Assembly: GCF_024399315.1 (NCBI RefSeq)
Contig: NZ_CP075170.1
Location: forward strand, 868,001-932,000
DNA length: 64,000 bases
Direction of reading: 5' to 3'
From: Chryseobacterium sp. MA9
GTDB taxonomy: Bacteria > Bacteroidota > Bacteroidia > Flavobacteriales > Weeksellaceae
Part shown: piece by piece, positions 36,669-46,392 of the stretch
How positions within the stretch are numbered: the first letter of the stretch is position 1
How the letters are laid out: each line of letters opens with the position of its first letter
Made by a program: the position numbers and the translations under genes
The notes under the pieces: generated by a model
Told to the model about the DNA's origin: nothing
Database searches by the model: none
The model's input: only the letters and a program-made list of their open reading frames with translations

Positions 36669-38090
36669 TTACTTTAAATAAATCTTTTTTGCAAGATTTC
36701 CAATCTGTCTGAGTTTTGCCTGGGTATCTTCCGACCAGGGAAGTCCTATGCAGAGTCTCATACAGTTTTCAAACTGCTCCTGCAGGGTAAACATTCTTCC
36801 GGGAGCAATGCTTATGTTTTGTTTAATGGCCAGATCATATAACTCTGTTGTCCGTATCTTCTTGTCAAATTCTACCCATAAAGACAATCCTCCCTGTGGA
36901 CGGCTGGTTTTGGTACCTTCCGGAAAAGACTCCGCAATGGTCTGAACATAGTTCTGATAATTGTTTTGCAAGGTTCTGCGGAGCTGCTGGAGATGTTTTT
37001 CATATTTTCCGGATTTCAGAAAATTGGCTACAGCTTCATTGACAATTGAAATAGAGGAAGTGGAATGCAGGAGCTTAAGCTTCATGATTTTATCTTTATA
37101 CTTTCCTGGAGCAATCCAGCCTACACGATATCCCGGAGCCAAAGTTTTGGAAATAGAACTGCAATACAGCACACTCCCGTCTTTATCAAAAGATTTACAG
37201 CATTTCGGACGGGTAGAACCGAAATAAAGATCTCCATAGACGTCATCCTCAATCAACGGAATGTTGTTTTCTGAAAGTATTTTTACGATTTCTTTTTTAT
37301 TTTCATCAGGCATACAGCTTCCCAAAGGCGAATTGAAGTTGGGAATGAGGAGGCAGATATCTATTTTTGGAATTACTTTTTTTAAAGCCTCAATTTCTAT
37401 TCCGGTAGTAGGATGGGTAGGAAGTTCCAGTACTTTTAGACCCAATCCGTTTGCCAGCTGCAGAATTCCAGGGTAGCAAGGACTTTCAATAGCAATGGTA
37501 TCGCCGGGTTTGCCTAATGCCATTAAGCAGAAAGACAAAGCATTCATTCCGCCATTGGTAGTGATAAGATCGTTTTCATTCAGATTTCCACCCCATTGCA
37601 AAGAACGTATGGCAATCATTCTTCTCAACTTCAGATTTCCCTGGAGCTCTTCATATTCTGTACCTCCTTCTTTTAATTCCCTGATAGCATTTACGATTTC
37701 TTTTTTCAGTTTTGCCTGAGGCAGGAGATCTCCTGACGGAATACCAATAGAGAAAAAAGTAAGGCCCTTTTTTCCCATATTTTCATATACCTTACTGATG
37801 AGTTCATCCGGTTCATCATTATTGGCAATCAATGACGGACGGCTCACTTCCGGTAAAGGAAGTTTTGTGGATAATAACTGGCTCACAAAATAACCAGACT
37901 GCGGCTTGGATTCTACCAAAGACTGGGATTCCAGTTCCAGGAAAACGCGTTTGGCTGTGTTCATACTTACCTGATGTTCATGACATAGCATTCTTACCGA
38001 AGGAAGCTTGTCTCCGGCCTTTAAAATACCATTCCTGATCTGTTCTGCAATTCCGTCTGCAATTTCTGTATATAAAAATTCTTTGTTCAT
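36669..38090 (-). CDS. MocR-type regulator (GntR HTH plus PLP aminotransferase fold)
   Basis: 473 residues. A GntR winged helix (LPSVRMLCHEHQVSMNTAKRVFLELE, residues 28-55) is followed by a fold-type I aminotransferase domain. The PLP lysine is in SSISKTLAPGYRVGW, with YPGILQLANG and EDDVYGDLYF also intact. It is divergent from the EamA exporter at 38187, the usual arrangement for a regulator and its target. The ligand is unknown; an amino acid or amine recognised through PLP is expected. Confidence 0.9.
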   Translation of the reverse strand: MNKEFLYTEIADGIAEQIRNGILKAGDKLPSVRMLCHEHQVSMNTAKRVFLELESQSLVESKPQSGYFVSQLLSTKLPLPEVSRPSLIANNDEPDELISKVYENMGKKGLTFFSIGIPSGDLLPQAKLKKEIVNAIRELKEGGTEYEELQGNLKLRRMIAIRSLQWGGNLNENDLITTNGGMNALSFCLMALGKPGDTIAIESPCYPGILQLANGLGLKVLELPTHPTTGIEIEALKKVIPKIDICLLIPNFNSPLGSCMPDENKKEIVKILSENNIPLIEDDVYGDLYFGSTRPKCCKSFDKDGSVLYCSSISKTLAPGYRVGWIAPGKYKDKIMKLKLLHSTSSISIVNEAVANFLKSGKYEKHLQQLRRTLQNNYQNYVQTIAESFPEGTKTSRPQGGLSLWVEFDKKIRTTELYDLAIKQNISIAPGRMFTLQEQFENCMRLCIGLPWSEDTQAKLRQIGNLAKKIYLK

Positions 38091-38186
38091 ATTTCAAACT
38101 GTGCTCATGCAAATATACAAAACTGATACTGTGTTTATCAATTTATCCTTTCTAATTTTGAACCATCAATTAAAAGTTTCGATAAA

Positions 38187-39071
38187 ATGATAACAAAACA
38201 AATATCAAAAGATGAAAATATAAGTGGATGGATCAATGGCTTTATAGGGGTAGTATTATTTAGCGGAGGTTTGCCTGCTACCAAATTGGCTGTAATGGAA
38301 ATGAGTCCAACCTTTGTGACGATAGTGCGTGCAGCAGTGGCAGGGATATTAGCTCTTATAGTATTATGGCTGGGTAAAGAAAAGCGCCCTGTTAAGGAAC
38401 AGTTAACTCCTTTGCTCTTGGTTTCTCTTGGTTGCGTGGTAGGGTTTCCACTTTTATCAGCATTAGCTCTTCAATACCTTACTTCGGCCCATTCTATTGT
38501 GTTTTTGGGAATGCTTCCTTTGGCAACAGCCGTATTCGGAGTAATGCGTGGTGGTGAAAGACCTCATCCTGTATTTTGGTTTTTTTCGATTGTAGGAAGT
38601 CTTTTAGTGATTGGCTATGCTGTTTCACAAGGGATATCTGCTTCACCCATTGGCGATATCCTGATGCTGCTTGCTGTTATTTTATGTGGTATGGGTTATG
38701 CTGAAGGTGCCAAACTATCAAAAACACTGGGCGGCTGGCAGGTGATTTCCTGGGCATTGGTATTGGCGCTTCCTATTATGATTCCTTTATTTTTTATTTA
38801 TTTTCCTGATGATATTCAGAATGTCAGTTTTCAGGGTTGGTTTGGAATGGCTTATATTTCTATTTTCAGTATGTTTATTGGTTTTATATTCTGGTATAAA
38901 GGATTGGCACAGGGTGGTATTGCTACTGTGGGCCAGTTGCAGCTGCTTCAACCTTTCTTTGGGTTGGCATTAGCTTCCTGGCTTCTTCATGAGCAGGTAA
39001 GTATAGGAATGCTGTGTGTTACAGTAGGGGTAATCTTATGTGTTGCCGGAACCAAAAAATTTGCGAAATAA
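38187..39071 (+). CDS. DMT-superfamily EamA transporter
   Basis: 294-residue inner-membrane protein with ten predicted helices arranged as two EamA repeats (FSGGLPATKLAVMEMSPTF and GWFGMAYISIFSMFIGFIFWYKG). Such carriers often export amino acids or metabolites. Its divergent MocR neighbour suggests that expression responds to an amine-like ligand. A TAATTTTG -7-like element lies at 38152-38159. A terminator follows at 39114. Confidence 0.9.
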   Translation: MITKQISKDENISGWINGFIGVVLFSGGLPATKLAVMEMSPTFVTIVRAAVAGILALIVLWLGKEKRPVKEQLTPLLLVSLGCVVGFPLLSALALQYLTSAHSIVFLGMLPLATAVFGVMRGGERPHPVFWFFSIVGSLLVIGYAVSQGISASPIGDILMLLAVILCGMGYAEGAKLSKTLGGWQVISWALVLALPIMIPLFFIYFPDDIQNVSFQGWFGMAYISIFSMFIGFIFWYKGLAQGGIATVGQLQLLQPFFGLALASWLLHEQVSIGMLCVTVGVILCVAGTKKFAK

Positions 39072-39113
39072 TTAAAATCAGAACGCATATAAATCTTTTT
39101 GTTACTGCCTTAG

Positions 39114-39145
39114 AAAGCCTCATTTCACAGAGAAATGAGGCTTTT
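39114..39145 (+). terminator. Terminator of the EamA transporter gene
   Basis: AAAGCCTCATTTC pairs with GAAATGAGGCTTT, followed by T residues. Confidence 0.88.
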
Positions 39146-39321
39146 AGCTTTCATAATCAAAAGGTTGTAATAAATTTTTGTCTTTTTTAATTACGAAATA
39201 GTAAGTATAAAATGGATTTGTTATTAAATGTAGATTGATAAGAATAAAAGGAATGATAATTAATAAAAAAATTAACATTATTTAACCTTTTTGTTGATTA
39301 TTAAGGTTCAGTTTTTGCATT

Positions 39322-39984
39322 ATGATGTACAAATTCCATAATATTTTTACTAAGAATAAGAAGAAAACAATTTCAAAAACAGCTATTATGGTAATCGACG
39401 AAAATATTTTGATTTCAGCGGGAGCAGAAACGAAACGCTATGCACCTTCAGAAACTATATTCTTTGAAGGGGATATTCCTAACTATTATTATCAGATTAT
39501 TAAAGGAGAAATAAAACTTAATAATTATAATGAGGAAGGAAAAGAGTTTATTCAAAATATCTTATCAGATGGGGAAAGTTGCGGAGAATCTATACTCTTC
39601 ATAGATAAACCTTATCCTATGAATGCTGAAGCCATCACAGAATGCAGTGTTTTAAGGCTTCATAAATCTCTTTTTTTAAACTTATTGAATCAATCTCCGG
39701 AATTGTATATGGAGGTAAACAGCTTTCTTTCAGAACGTCTTTATTATAAATTCATTATGATGCAGAGTCTATCATCTCAAAATCCTTCTATACGGCTTAA
39801 GGGATTGATGGACTATCTTAAGAGTTCTCAAAAAGACCTGACTCCTTATTCTTTTTTAATCCCATTGACAAGGCAGCAGATGGCGAGTCTTACAGGTCTT
39901 TGTGTAGAAACTGCTATAAGGACTATTAAACATATGGAGAGAAATAAAATTGTGAGAATTGAAAATCGCAAGATTTTATATTAG
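39322..39984 (+). CDS. Crp/Fnr-family regulator, tandem copy 1
   Basis: Up to 220 residues; an internal ATG at 39388 (MVIDENIL) would give 198 and aligns with the neighbour's start, so the true start is uncertain. N-terminal cNMP-like roll (FFEGDIPNYYYQIIKGEIKLNNYNEEG written in parts here) and C-terminal HTH (TRQQMASLTGLCVETAIRTIK). The next gene is a close paralogue (shared IKLNNYNEEGKEFIQNIL-type block). It lies just upstream of the stress island and may regulate it (inference). Confidence 0.85.
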   Translation: MMYKFHNIFTKNKKKTISKTAIMVIDENILISAGAETKRYAPSETIFFEGDIPNYYYQIIKGEIKLNNYNEEGKEFIQNILSDGESCGESILFIDKPYPMNAEAITECSVLRLHKSLFLNLLNQSPELYMEVNSFLSERLYYKFIMMQSLSSQNPSIRLKGLMDYLKSSQKDLTPYSFLIPLTRQQMASLTGLCVETAIRTIKHMERNKIVRIENRKILY

Positions 39985-40035
39985 AATCAGTTTCGGGTAT
40001 ACAATTGTAATTTTTCCTTTAAAATCTACTGAAGT

Positions 40036-40650
40036 ATGAAAACAATAAGCTGCATGAATATTGATGAAAATCTTCTGTACTCTTTTGGTGCAGAAGAAAG
40101 GGATTATAAAAAACGGGAATCAGTTTTTAGAGAAGAAGATCGTGCACTTTATTATTTTCAGATCAGTGAAGGAAAAGTAAAACTAAATAATTATAATGAA
40201 AACGGAAAAGAATTCATTCATAATATTTTAGGTAAGAAACAAAGCTTTGGAGAAGCCATGCTTTTCCTTGATCAGGACTATCCAATCAATGCCATATGTC
40301 TTGAAGATTCCCGTATTATAAGACTTCCCAAAAATAATTTCTTTGAAATGATCAGTAAAAATCCTGATCTTTCTCTGGAAATGAATGCCTGTCTTTCACA
40401 GGAAATTTTTTATAAATTAAAAATGATGCAGAGCCTGGCATCACAAAACCCCATGCAGAGACTGAAAGGCTTACTTGATTATCTTAAAAGCTACCATGAT
40501 GAAGACTGCCATCAGTGTTTCCACATTGCATTTACAAGGCAGCAGATTGCCAATCTTGTAGGACTGCGTGTAGAAACGGTGATCAGAGTTTTAAAGAAAA
40601 TGGAAAAGGAGGGTATGCTTACCTTAAAAGACCGCAAAATTTTATATTAA
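40036..40650 (+). CDS. Crp/Fnr-family regulator, tandem copy 2
   Basis: 204-residue paralogue of the preceding gene, 51 bp downstream. Shared blocks include KLNNYNENGKEFIHNIL, MMQSLASQNPMQRLKGLLDYL and the HTH FTRQQIANLVGLRVETVIRVL. The pair arose by tandem duplication. One effector-domain Cys pair (DEDCHQCFH) is unique to this copy. Confidence 0.87.
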   Translation: MKTISCMNIDENLLYSFGAEERDYKKRESVFREEDRALYYFQISEGKVKLNNYNENGKEFIHNILGKKQSFGEAMLFLDQDYPINAICLEDSRIIRLPKNNFFEMISKNPDLSLEMNACLSQEIFYKLKMMQSLASQNPMQRLKGLLDYLKSYHDEDCHQCFHIAFTRQQIANLVGLRVETVIRVLKKMEKEGMLTLKDRKILY

Positions 40651-40873
40651 TATAGTTTTTCATGACTCAGATCATAAAAAAGTGAGTTATTCTTTATGTA
40701 CATTTGATATAACAATTTTCAAGAGCATTCTTAAATCTTAGTAAAAGGAAAGTCAAAAAGCATTTGCTTTTTTTATTAATCATTTTGAAATTACCAACAC
40801 CCAATTGTTGCCGTCTAATACTAGTCACGGGCGGTAATCCATATTACTAAATATTAATAATAAAAATTAAGTT

Positions 40874-41110
40874 ATGAATACTAGAAATTCAAGAGATAGC
40901 AGTTCAAGAGGAGATTTAATTCAAGATCAGTAAAGAATAGTAACAGTAATAGTTCGGGCCGTAGTTCCGATTCCGGCAGTTCCAAAAGAGGTTTTGCAGC
41001 GATGAGCAAGGCAGACCGTACAGGAATTGCCAGAATGGGCGAACAGGCATCCCACGGAGGCGGAAGATCTTTCAGGTCTTTCCGGATTCGGTGGCAGACG
41101 TAATTCATAA
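40874..41110 (+). pseudogene. KGG-motif small stress protein gene, interrupted by two compensating frameshifts
   Basis: The original frame starts MNTRNSRDSSSRGD, hits a stop at 40931, and continues one frame over as NSNSSGRSSDSGSSKRGFAA then MSKADRTGIARMGEQASHGG. The last 13 codons make sense only back in the first frame as SSGLSGFGGRRNS. One T missing in the run near 40918 and one T extra in the run near 41071 would restore a 79-codon gene. Both are homopolymer sites, so sequencing error is as likely as true decay. The family (GsiB/KGG repeats) is linked to general stress. Confidence 0.65.
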
Positions 41111-41121
41111 TTCTTTTTCCA

Positions 41122-41157
41122 GGATTGCCTCTTTGGCCATATATAAAGAGGTAATCC
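41122..41157 (+). terminator. Hairpin after the KGG gene
   Basis: GGATTGCCTCTTT pairs with AAAGAGGTAATCC (one G-T). There is no strong T tract, so it may be an mRNA-stabilising hairpin rather than a terminator. Confidence 0.55.
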
Positions 41158-41184
41158 ATTTCAAAATAAAACACCATTCACACC

Positions 41185-41772
41185 ATGCCAAACAAAATAT
41201 TAGAAACCAATAGCGCCGTTTCTGCCACCAAAAGAGGAGCAGCAGAGAAGTCAATCATCAACAAGGATGAAATGAAAAATTCACCGCTTCACAAGTTCTT
41301 TGTGAGCGCCCTTAAAGATATTTATTATGCGGAAAATGCCATTCTGGAAGCATTGGAAAAAATGCAGGAGGCTGCTACAACAGAAGAACTGAAAGATGCC
41401 TTTGAAGACCATCATCTTCAGACCCAAAAACACGTTAAACGTCTTGAAAAAGTATTCCGGCTCATTGACGAAAAGCCTGAAAAGAAAGAATGTAAGGCTA
41501 TCAAAGGAATTATTGAAGAAGGAGAAGAAGTGATCAAATCAACGGAAGACGGTTCTGCGACTAGAGATGCCGCATTGATTATTGCTGCACAAAAGGTAGA
41601 ACATTACGAAATTGCTACTTATGGCGGGCTGGCTCAGCTAGCCATTACTATGGGACAAGATAAGGCAGCCGATCTTCTTAAAAAAACACTTCAGGAAGAA
41701 GAAGATACTGATTCTCATCTTACTGATATTGCAGAAACAGCCATCAATTTTGATGCAGAACAGGAGGATTAA
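41185..41772 (+). CDS. DUF892 (YciE-like) ferritin-fold protein
   Basis: 195 residues with an N-terminal extension of about 30 and a four-helix ferritin-like bundle. The metal-ligand pattern is complete: DIYYAENAIL, DHHLQTQKHVKRLEKVF, AAQKVEHYEIATYG and EEEDTDSHL. Family members (YciE) are induced by osmotic and general stress and probably bind a di-metal centre. It sits in a stress island with catalase. Confidence 0.9.
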   Translation: MPNKILETNSAVSATKRGAAEKSIINKDEMKNSPLHKFFVSALKDIYYAENAILEALEKMQEAATTEELKDAFEDHHLQTQKHVKRLEKVFRLIDEKPEKKECKAIKGIIEEGEEVIKSTEDGSATRDAALIIAAQKVEHYEIATYGGLAQLAITMGQDKAADLLKKTLQEEEDTDSHLTDIAETAINFDAEQED

Positions 41773-41819
41773 AATATACAATAAACCTTGTTGCTTATTC
41801 TGCACGGTTTTTTTTAATC

Positions 41820-42137
41820 ATGAAATCAAAATATATGGACTGTCAGAAAATAATAAAAACACTGAGGCATAAAGATTTTATAAAAGTAGACCACACGGGA
41901 AAATGTTTCGAGGGTGGAGCAGCAATCTATGCTAAAGAGATCAGAGAGAATATCTTCCTTTTATTTATCATTCTGAAAGATATTGATATTGAAAATATAC
42001 AGGCATTAATTGCCCATTTCGACTGCTTCAACAGTATTGGATTAAAAGAACCGGAAAAGATCATGTTTTATTTATCCATAAAAGATAAAAACGACCTCCA
42101 TTATTTTGAACAATATCTGAAAGCTTCTAATAACTAA
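41820..42137 (+). CDS. Hypothetical protein in the stress island
   Basis: 105 residues, no signal peptide, mixed alpha/beta, with three Cys (MDCQK, GKCFEGG, FDCFNS). I do not recognise a family. An ATG at 41835 (MDCQKI) is an alternative start. It is 47 bp after the DUF892 gene and 9 bp before the next, so probably in the same transcript. Confidence 0.6.
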   Translation: MKSKYMDCQKIIKTLRHKDFIKVDHTGKCFEGGAAIYAKEIRENIFLLFIILKDIDIENIQALIAHFDCFNSIGLKEPEKIMFYLSIKDKNDLHYFEQYLKASNN

Positions 42138-42146
42138 TACCATTTT

Positions 42147-42530
42147 TTGAATATGACATTTGAAAACGACACTTTACAACATTCCGGGTTGAATGATAAA
42201 AATAATGCAATTGAGAATGAGTCTTTATTTCCTCCCATTATCAATTCTTACGGGGTGACCGCTTTTCTGATTAAGTCTTTGGAAAAAATTAAAAATAATG
42301 CTACATGTGAAGTTCTTAAAGGAGTAATAGATACTTATATGGAAGAATATATCCTTAATATCCGTGAGTTTCATACCAAAAATACAAATGAGACAGCCGA
42401 TATGGATAGCGAAATAAGATTTGAATCTCCTGCTTTCACTTTGTATGCTAAAACGGCTTATTATAAAGTTCTGAAGGAAGAAGAATATATCAACAGGCTT
42501 CTTGAAATCCTCGAAAATAGAAAAGATTAA
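42147..42530 (+). CDS. Degenerate DUF892-like protein
   Basis: 127 residues. Residues about 30-75 (SLEKIKNNATCEVLKGVIDT) align by eye with the DUF892 gene at 41185 (ALEKMQEAATTEELKDAFED), helix for helix. The ligand-bearing residues of the first helix (YYAENAI) are replaced (YGVTAFL) and the His cluster HHLQTQKHV is lost, so it cannot bind metal in the usual way. It may be a structural or regulatory subunit. The similarity is my own reading. Confidence 0.6.
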   Translation: MNMTFENDTLQHSGLNDKNNAIENESLFPPIINSYGVTAFLIKSLEKIKNNATCEVLKGVIDTYMEEYILNIREFHTKNTNETADMDSEIRFESPAFTLYAKTAYYKVLKEEEYINRLLEILENRKD

Positions 42531-42594
42531 TTCCGCAGCACCTCCTTTATTGGACTGCTTTTGAAATATACCAACCACAAAAAAGTTTATAAAT

Positions 42595-44727
42595 ATGAAA
42601 ACCAACGAACATAATAAAAAAGCAGAACAGCTGGACCTACACAGTACTTCCAATGAAAATGAAAAGCTGACTACCAATCAGGGCTTAAAGATCAATAACA
42701 ATCAGGATTCTTTAAAAGCAGGAGAACGTGGACCTTCATTATTGGAAGATTTTATTCTGAGAGAAAAAATTACTCATTTTGACCATGAAAGGATTCCTGA
42801 AAGAGTAGTTCATGCTCGGGGGTCCGGAGCGCACGGCGTTTTTAAGCTTACTAAAAGTCTTGCAGGTTACACCAAAGCAAAATTTTTAACTGAACTGGGA
42901 AAAGAAACTCCTCTTTTTGTAAGGTTTTCAACCGTTGCAGGGAGTAAAGGAAGTACAGATCTGGCCAGAGATGCCCGTGGATTTGCTATAAAATTTTATA
43001 CTGAGGAAGGGAATTATGACCTTGTAGCGAATAATATACCTGTATTTTTTATTCAGGATGCCATTAAATTTCCGGATCTTATACACGCTGTAAAACCGGA
43101 ACCGGATAATGAAATCCCACAGGCGGCTTCCGCTCATGATACCTTTTGGGATTTTATCTCACTCATGCCCGAAAGTATGCACATGATCATGTGGGTAATG
43201 AGCGACAGGGCTATACCGAGAAGCCTGAGGATGATGGAAGGTTTTGGAGTACATTCTTTCAAATTCATCAATGAAGAGGGAAAAGTACATTTCGTGAAAT
43301 TCCATTTTAAACCCAAATTGGGCGTACATTCCGTAGCCTGGAATGAAGCCCAGATTCTTTCAGGAGTAGATCCTGATTTTCACAAAAGAGACCTGTGGGA
43401 AGCCATCGAAAATGGTGATTATCCTGAATGGGATTTCGGAGTACAGCTGATTCCTGAAGAAGATGAACACAAATTTGATTTTGACCTTCTTGATCCCACA
43501 AAATTGGTCCCTGAAGAAGAAGTTCCTGTAGAAATCGTAGGGACTTTAACACTTAACAGAAATCCGGATAATTTCTTTGCAGAAACCGAACAGGTTGCTT
43601 TTCACCCGGGACATATTATCCCCGGAATTGATTTCACGAACGATCCATTACTGCAGGGAAGATTATTTTCATATACTGATACACAGCTGTCAAGGCTGGG
43701 TTCTCCCAATTTCCACGAAATACCAATCAACAGATCCATCAATACTGTTCATAACAACCAAAGGGACGGTCATATGAGACAGCAGATCGTTAAAGGAAAA
43801 AGCAGTTATGAGCCCAATTCTATCGGAGGAGGATGTCCTTTTCAGGCTATGATGTCTGAGGGAGGATTTATATCCCAGCAGGAGAGGATTTCTGGAGAGA
43901 AAATCAGAGAAAGGAGTAAAAGTTTTGTGGATCATTATTCACAGGCTAAACTGTTCTACAACAGCCAGTCGACACCAGAGAAAATGCACCTTCAGAATGC
44001 ATTGATTTTTGAATTGTCAAAAGTAACTATTCCGGAGATCAGAGAAAGAATGGTAGGACAATTGGCTTATATTGACATGTCTCTGGCCCGTAAAGTTGCA
44101 GAGAAATTAGGCGTTGAAGTTAAAAAACTGGAATGGCCTAATCAGAGTTTACCGGCAGACAGCAATATTGTAGAGCTCCAGAGTGAAGAAAGAGAGCCTG
44201 ATACCAAGGTGTCTAGTGCCTTAAGCATGAAGGATACCGTTAAAAATACTATTAAAAGCAGAAAAATAGGATTTATTTTGGCTAACGGTGCTGATGGAGG
44301 AGCTGTCAATGATCTTAAAACCAAACTTGAAACTGAAGGTGCCAAAGTTGAACTGATTGCACCAAGTGTTGCTCCTGTACGATTGAAAGATGGTTCTGAG
44401 CTTATCCCTAAACATTCTCTTACAAGTACTGCGAGTGTCTGTTTTGATGCTCTTGTTATCTGTCCGGGAGAAGATTCTGTAAAAGAACTTATAATTGCTG
44501 AAAATAAACATTTGGTACTGCATTTCATCAATGAAGCATATAAACATTGCAAGGCAATTTATTTTGGTACAGATACACAGGCTCTTTATCAGAATTCCAA
44601 TGTATCAGCCAAACAGTATGATGATCCCGGAATCATTACATGGGAAGACGGAAAACCGGCAGATAAATTCATTAATGCTATTGCCAAACACAGAGTCTGG
44701 GATCTTGAAATAGAGAGAAACACTTAA
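42595..44727 (+). CDS. katE: Large-subunit (clade II) catalase
   Basis: 710-residue monofunctional heme catalase that dismutates hydrogen peroxide. The catalytic His is H73 in [14 protein letters not shown], the heme ligand Tyr is Y360 in [14 protein letters not shown], and the Asn region [14 protein letters not shown] is intact. The C-terminal 150 residues form the flavodoxin/DJ-1-like domain typical of HPII ([19 protein letters not shown]). Such enzymes are usually stationary-phase or stress induced, which fits its place among DUF892 and CinA/SDR genes. Confidence 0.96.
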   Translation: MKTNEHNKKAEQLDLHSTSNENEKLTTNQGLKINNNQDSLKAGERGPSLLEDFILREKITHFDHERIPERVVHARGSGAHGVFKLTKSLAGYTKAKFLTELGKETPLFVRFSTVAGSKGSTDLARDARGFAIKFYTEEGNYDLVANNIPVFFIQDAIKFPDLIHAVKPEPDNEIPQAASAHDTFWDFISLMPESMHMIMWVMSDRAIPRSLRMMEGFGVHSFKFINEEGKVHFVKFHFKPKLGVHSVAWNEAQILSGVDPDFHKRDLWEAIENGDYPEWDFGVQLIPEEDEHKFDFDLLDPTKLVPEEEVPVEIVGTLTLNRNPDNFFAETEQVAFHPGHIIPGIDFTNDPLLQGRLFSYTDTQLSRLGSPNFHEIPINRSINTVHNNQRDGHMRQQIVKGKSSYEPNSIGGGCPFQAMMSEGGFISQQERISGEKIRERSKSFVDHYSQAKLFYNSQSTPEKMHLQNALIFELSKVTIPEIRERMVGQLAYIDMSLARKVAEKLGVEVKKLEWPNQSLPADSNIVELQSEEREPDTKVSSALSMKDTVKNTIKSRKIGFILANGADGGAVNDLKTKLETEGAKVELIAPSVAPVRLKDGSELIPKHSLTSTASVCFDALVICPGEDSVKELIIAENKHLVLHFINEAYKHCKAIYFGTDTQALYQNSNVSAKQYDDPGIITWEDGKPADKFINAIAKHRVWDLEIERNT

Positions 44728-44763
44728 TCATAACATCCTTCACACCAATTAAATATTTAAGTT

Positions 44764-44795
44764 AAGCTGCTGTACTAATCATTCAGCAGCTTTTT
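44764..44795 (+). terminator. Terminator of katE
   Basis: AAGCTGCTG pairs with CAGCAGCTT, followed by TTTTAAA. Confidence 0.85.
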
Positions 44796-44851
44796 AAACC
44801 TCTTTTTCATTTTCTCAAATTAATTTAAATCTCATTCAAAATATTAATATT

Positions 44852-45352
44852 ATGAATTTTCAACAAAACCTCCTGGAATATATAAGCCAGTCCCTGATGT
44901 CTATAGATGAGACCATTTCAATTGCTGAAAGTGTCACTTCAGGATGTCTGCAGCTGGCTTTTTCACAGATGCCGAATGCCTCAATGTTCTATAAGGGAGG
45001 CATGACAGCCTATTCTTTACCGGAGAAAGTAAGATTATTAAAAGTCAATCAACAGGAAGCTGAAGAATGTGACTGTGTCTCAGAAAATATTGTACAAACC
45101 ATGGCATTAAACGTTGCCACGCTTTACGAATCAGACTGGTCTATTGCTACAACCGGCTACTGCACACCCATCCGGAATTCCGGTTATAAAATTTTTGCGT
45201 ATTTCTCATTCTCCTATAAAGGGGAAATTATTCTAACTAAAAAACTTGAACTGCATCCCAAAACACAAGCTCTGAATGCCCAGCTGTATTATACGGAATT
45301 CATTTTAGGGTGTTTTAAAAGTGAACTTAACAGGCTTTTAATCCTGAAATAA
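44852..45352 (+). CDS. CinA C-terminal (PncC-like) domain protein
   Basis: 166-residue stand-alone CinA/PncC domain; PncC removes the amide from nicotinamide mononucleotide. The active-site segment reads IAESVTSGCLQLAFS, where the family usually has ES(C/L)TGG; the Ser and Thr are kept but the second Gly is Ser. The TTGYC region is also present. The reading is good for the fold; activity is uncertain. Confidence 0.82.
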   Translation: MNFQQNLLEYISQSLMSIDETISIAESVTSGCLQLAFSQMPNASMFYKGGMTAYSLPEKVRLLKVNQQEAEECDCVSENIVQTMALNVATLYESDWSIATTGYCTPIRNSGYKIFAYFSFSYKGEIILTKKLELHPKTQALNAQLYYTEFILGCFKSELNRLLILK

Positions 45353-45421
45353 TAATCTATTGTAAACGAAAGAAAACTGGAAATTCAGAAAATGATAACC
45401 CAAGAATAAAAGAATCATAAA

Positions 45422-46168
45422 ATGGGAAAATTAGAAAGCAAATGTGTTTTGATTACCGGAGCAGACAGCGGAATTGGCAAGGCAGTAGCACTTCTTTTTG
45501 CATTGGAAGGAGCGGATATTGCGATTATTTATCATTCAAGCGATAATGATGCTGAAAAAACAAAAGAAGAAATTGAAACTCTGAATAAAAAATGCATCAT
45601 TTTTCAAGGAGATATCAATGATTACGAATTTTGTGAAAAGACCGTGAAAAACGTTATTTCAGTATTCGGAAAAATTGATATCCTTATCAATAATGCGGGT
45701 GTTCAGTTTCCTGCGGAAAGCATTGAACAACTTGAAGAAAAAAATATCAGGCAGACCTTTAATTCTAATATCGTAGGGATGATTTTATTAACAAAAGTAG
45801 TGTTTCCTTATTTAAAAGAAGGCAGCTCTGTCATCAATACGACCTCAGTGTCTGCCTATCAGGGACATCCTGAACTACTTGATTATTCAGCAACAAAAGG
45901 AGCTATTGTTTCCTTTACCCGTTCACTTGCATTACAGGCAAAACCAAAAGGAATCCGGGTCAATGCCGTTGCTCCCGGGCCTGTTGCGACTCCTCTTACT
46001 GAAGAAACATTTGACGAAAAAGAAGAAAATCCTAACAAACCTCCTCTGGAGAGAAATGCTACTCCGGAAGAAATAGCCTTCAGCTTTCTGTTTTTGGCAA
46101 GTACTGAAGCCGCACAGTTTACAGGACAGGTACTTCATCCCAATGGAGGATTGATTGTAAACGGTTAA
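45422..46168 (+). CDS. Short-chain dehydrogenase/reductase, general-stress type
   Basis: 248-residue SDR. NAD(P) site TGADSGIGKAVALLF, NNAG in ILINNAGVQFP, catalytic Ser in TTSVSAYQG, and Y-x-x-x-K in DYSATKGA. The GADSGIG/AYQGHPELLDYSATKGA layout resembles the YdaD/YhdF (general stress 39) group. It lies between the CinA-like gene and a Rieske remnant in the stress island. The substrate is unknown. Confidence 0.9.
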   Translation: MGKLESKCVLITGADSGIGKAVALLFALEGADIAIIYHSSDNDAEKTKEEIETLNKKCIIFQGDINDYEFCEKTVKNVISVFGKIDILINNAGVQFPAESIEQLEEKNIRQTFNSNIVGMILLTKVVFPYLKEGSSVINTTSVSAYQGHPELLDYSATKGAIVSFTRSLALQAKPKGIRVNAVAPGPVATPLTEETFDEKEENPNKPPLERNATPEEIAFSFLFLASTEAAQFTGQVLHPNGGLIVNG

Positions 46169-46194
46169 AAAGGAATCCATCAAATATTTAAAAT

Positions 46195-46361
46195 ATGAAA
46201 ACAACAGCATTTATTTTAGAAGTACTCGGTGGAACAGTGCAGAATTGAGCTGGGATTGTCCATGTCACGGATCCAGATTTAATGTCAATGGAAAAATACT
46301 TACCGGACCAACAACAAAGAATCTACAGAAAGTATTTCCTTATCAAAAGCGCGATTCATAA
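46195..46361 (+). pseudogene. Remnant of a gene with a C-terminal Rieske domain
   Basis: One frame reads RWNSAELSWDCPCHGSRFNV then NGKILTGPTTKNLQKVF to a stop at 46359-46361. SWDCPCHGSRF is the second half of a Rieske 2Fe-2S motif as found at the C terminus of FAD-dependent oxidoreductases. The first half (C-x-H), the FAD domain and most of the gene are absent. The upstream ATG at 46195 is in a different frame and stops after 17 codons. A deletion from within a stress-island oxidoreductase is the simplest explanation. Confidence 0.72.
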
Positions 46362-46392
46362 ACTTTAAATCTTAACCTTTAAACCCAGAAAT

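Noticed and set aside
36748..38038. Run of plus-strand ORFs opposite the MocR gene
   Set aside because: All are antisense to conserved GntR/aminotransferase motifs and show no coding character of their own.
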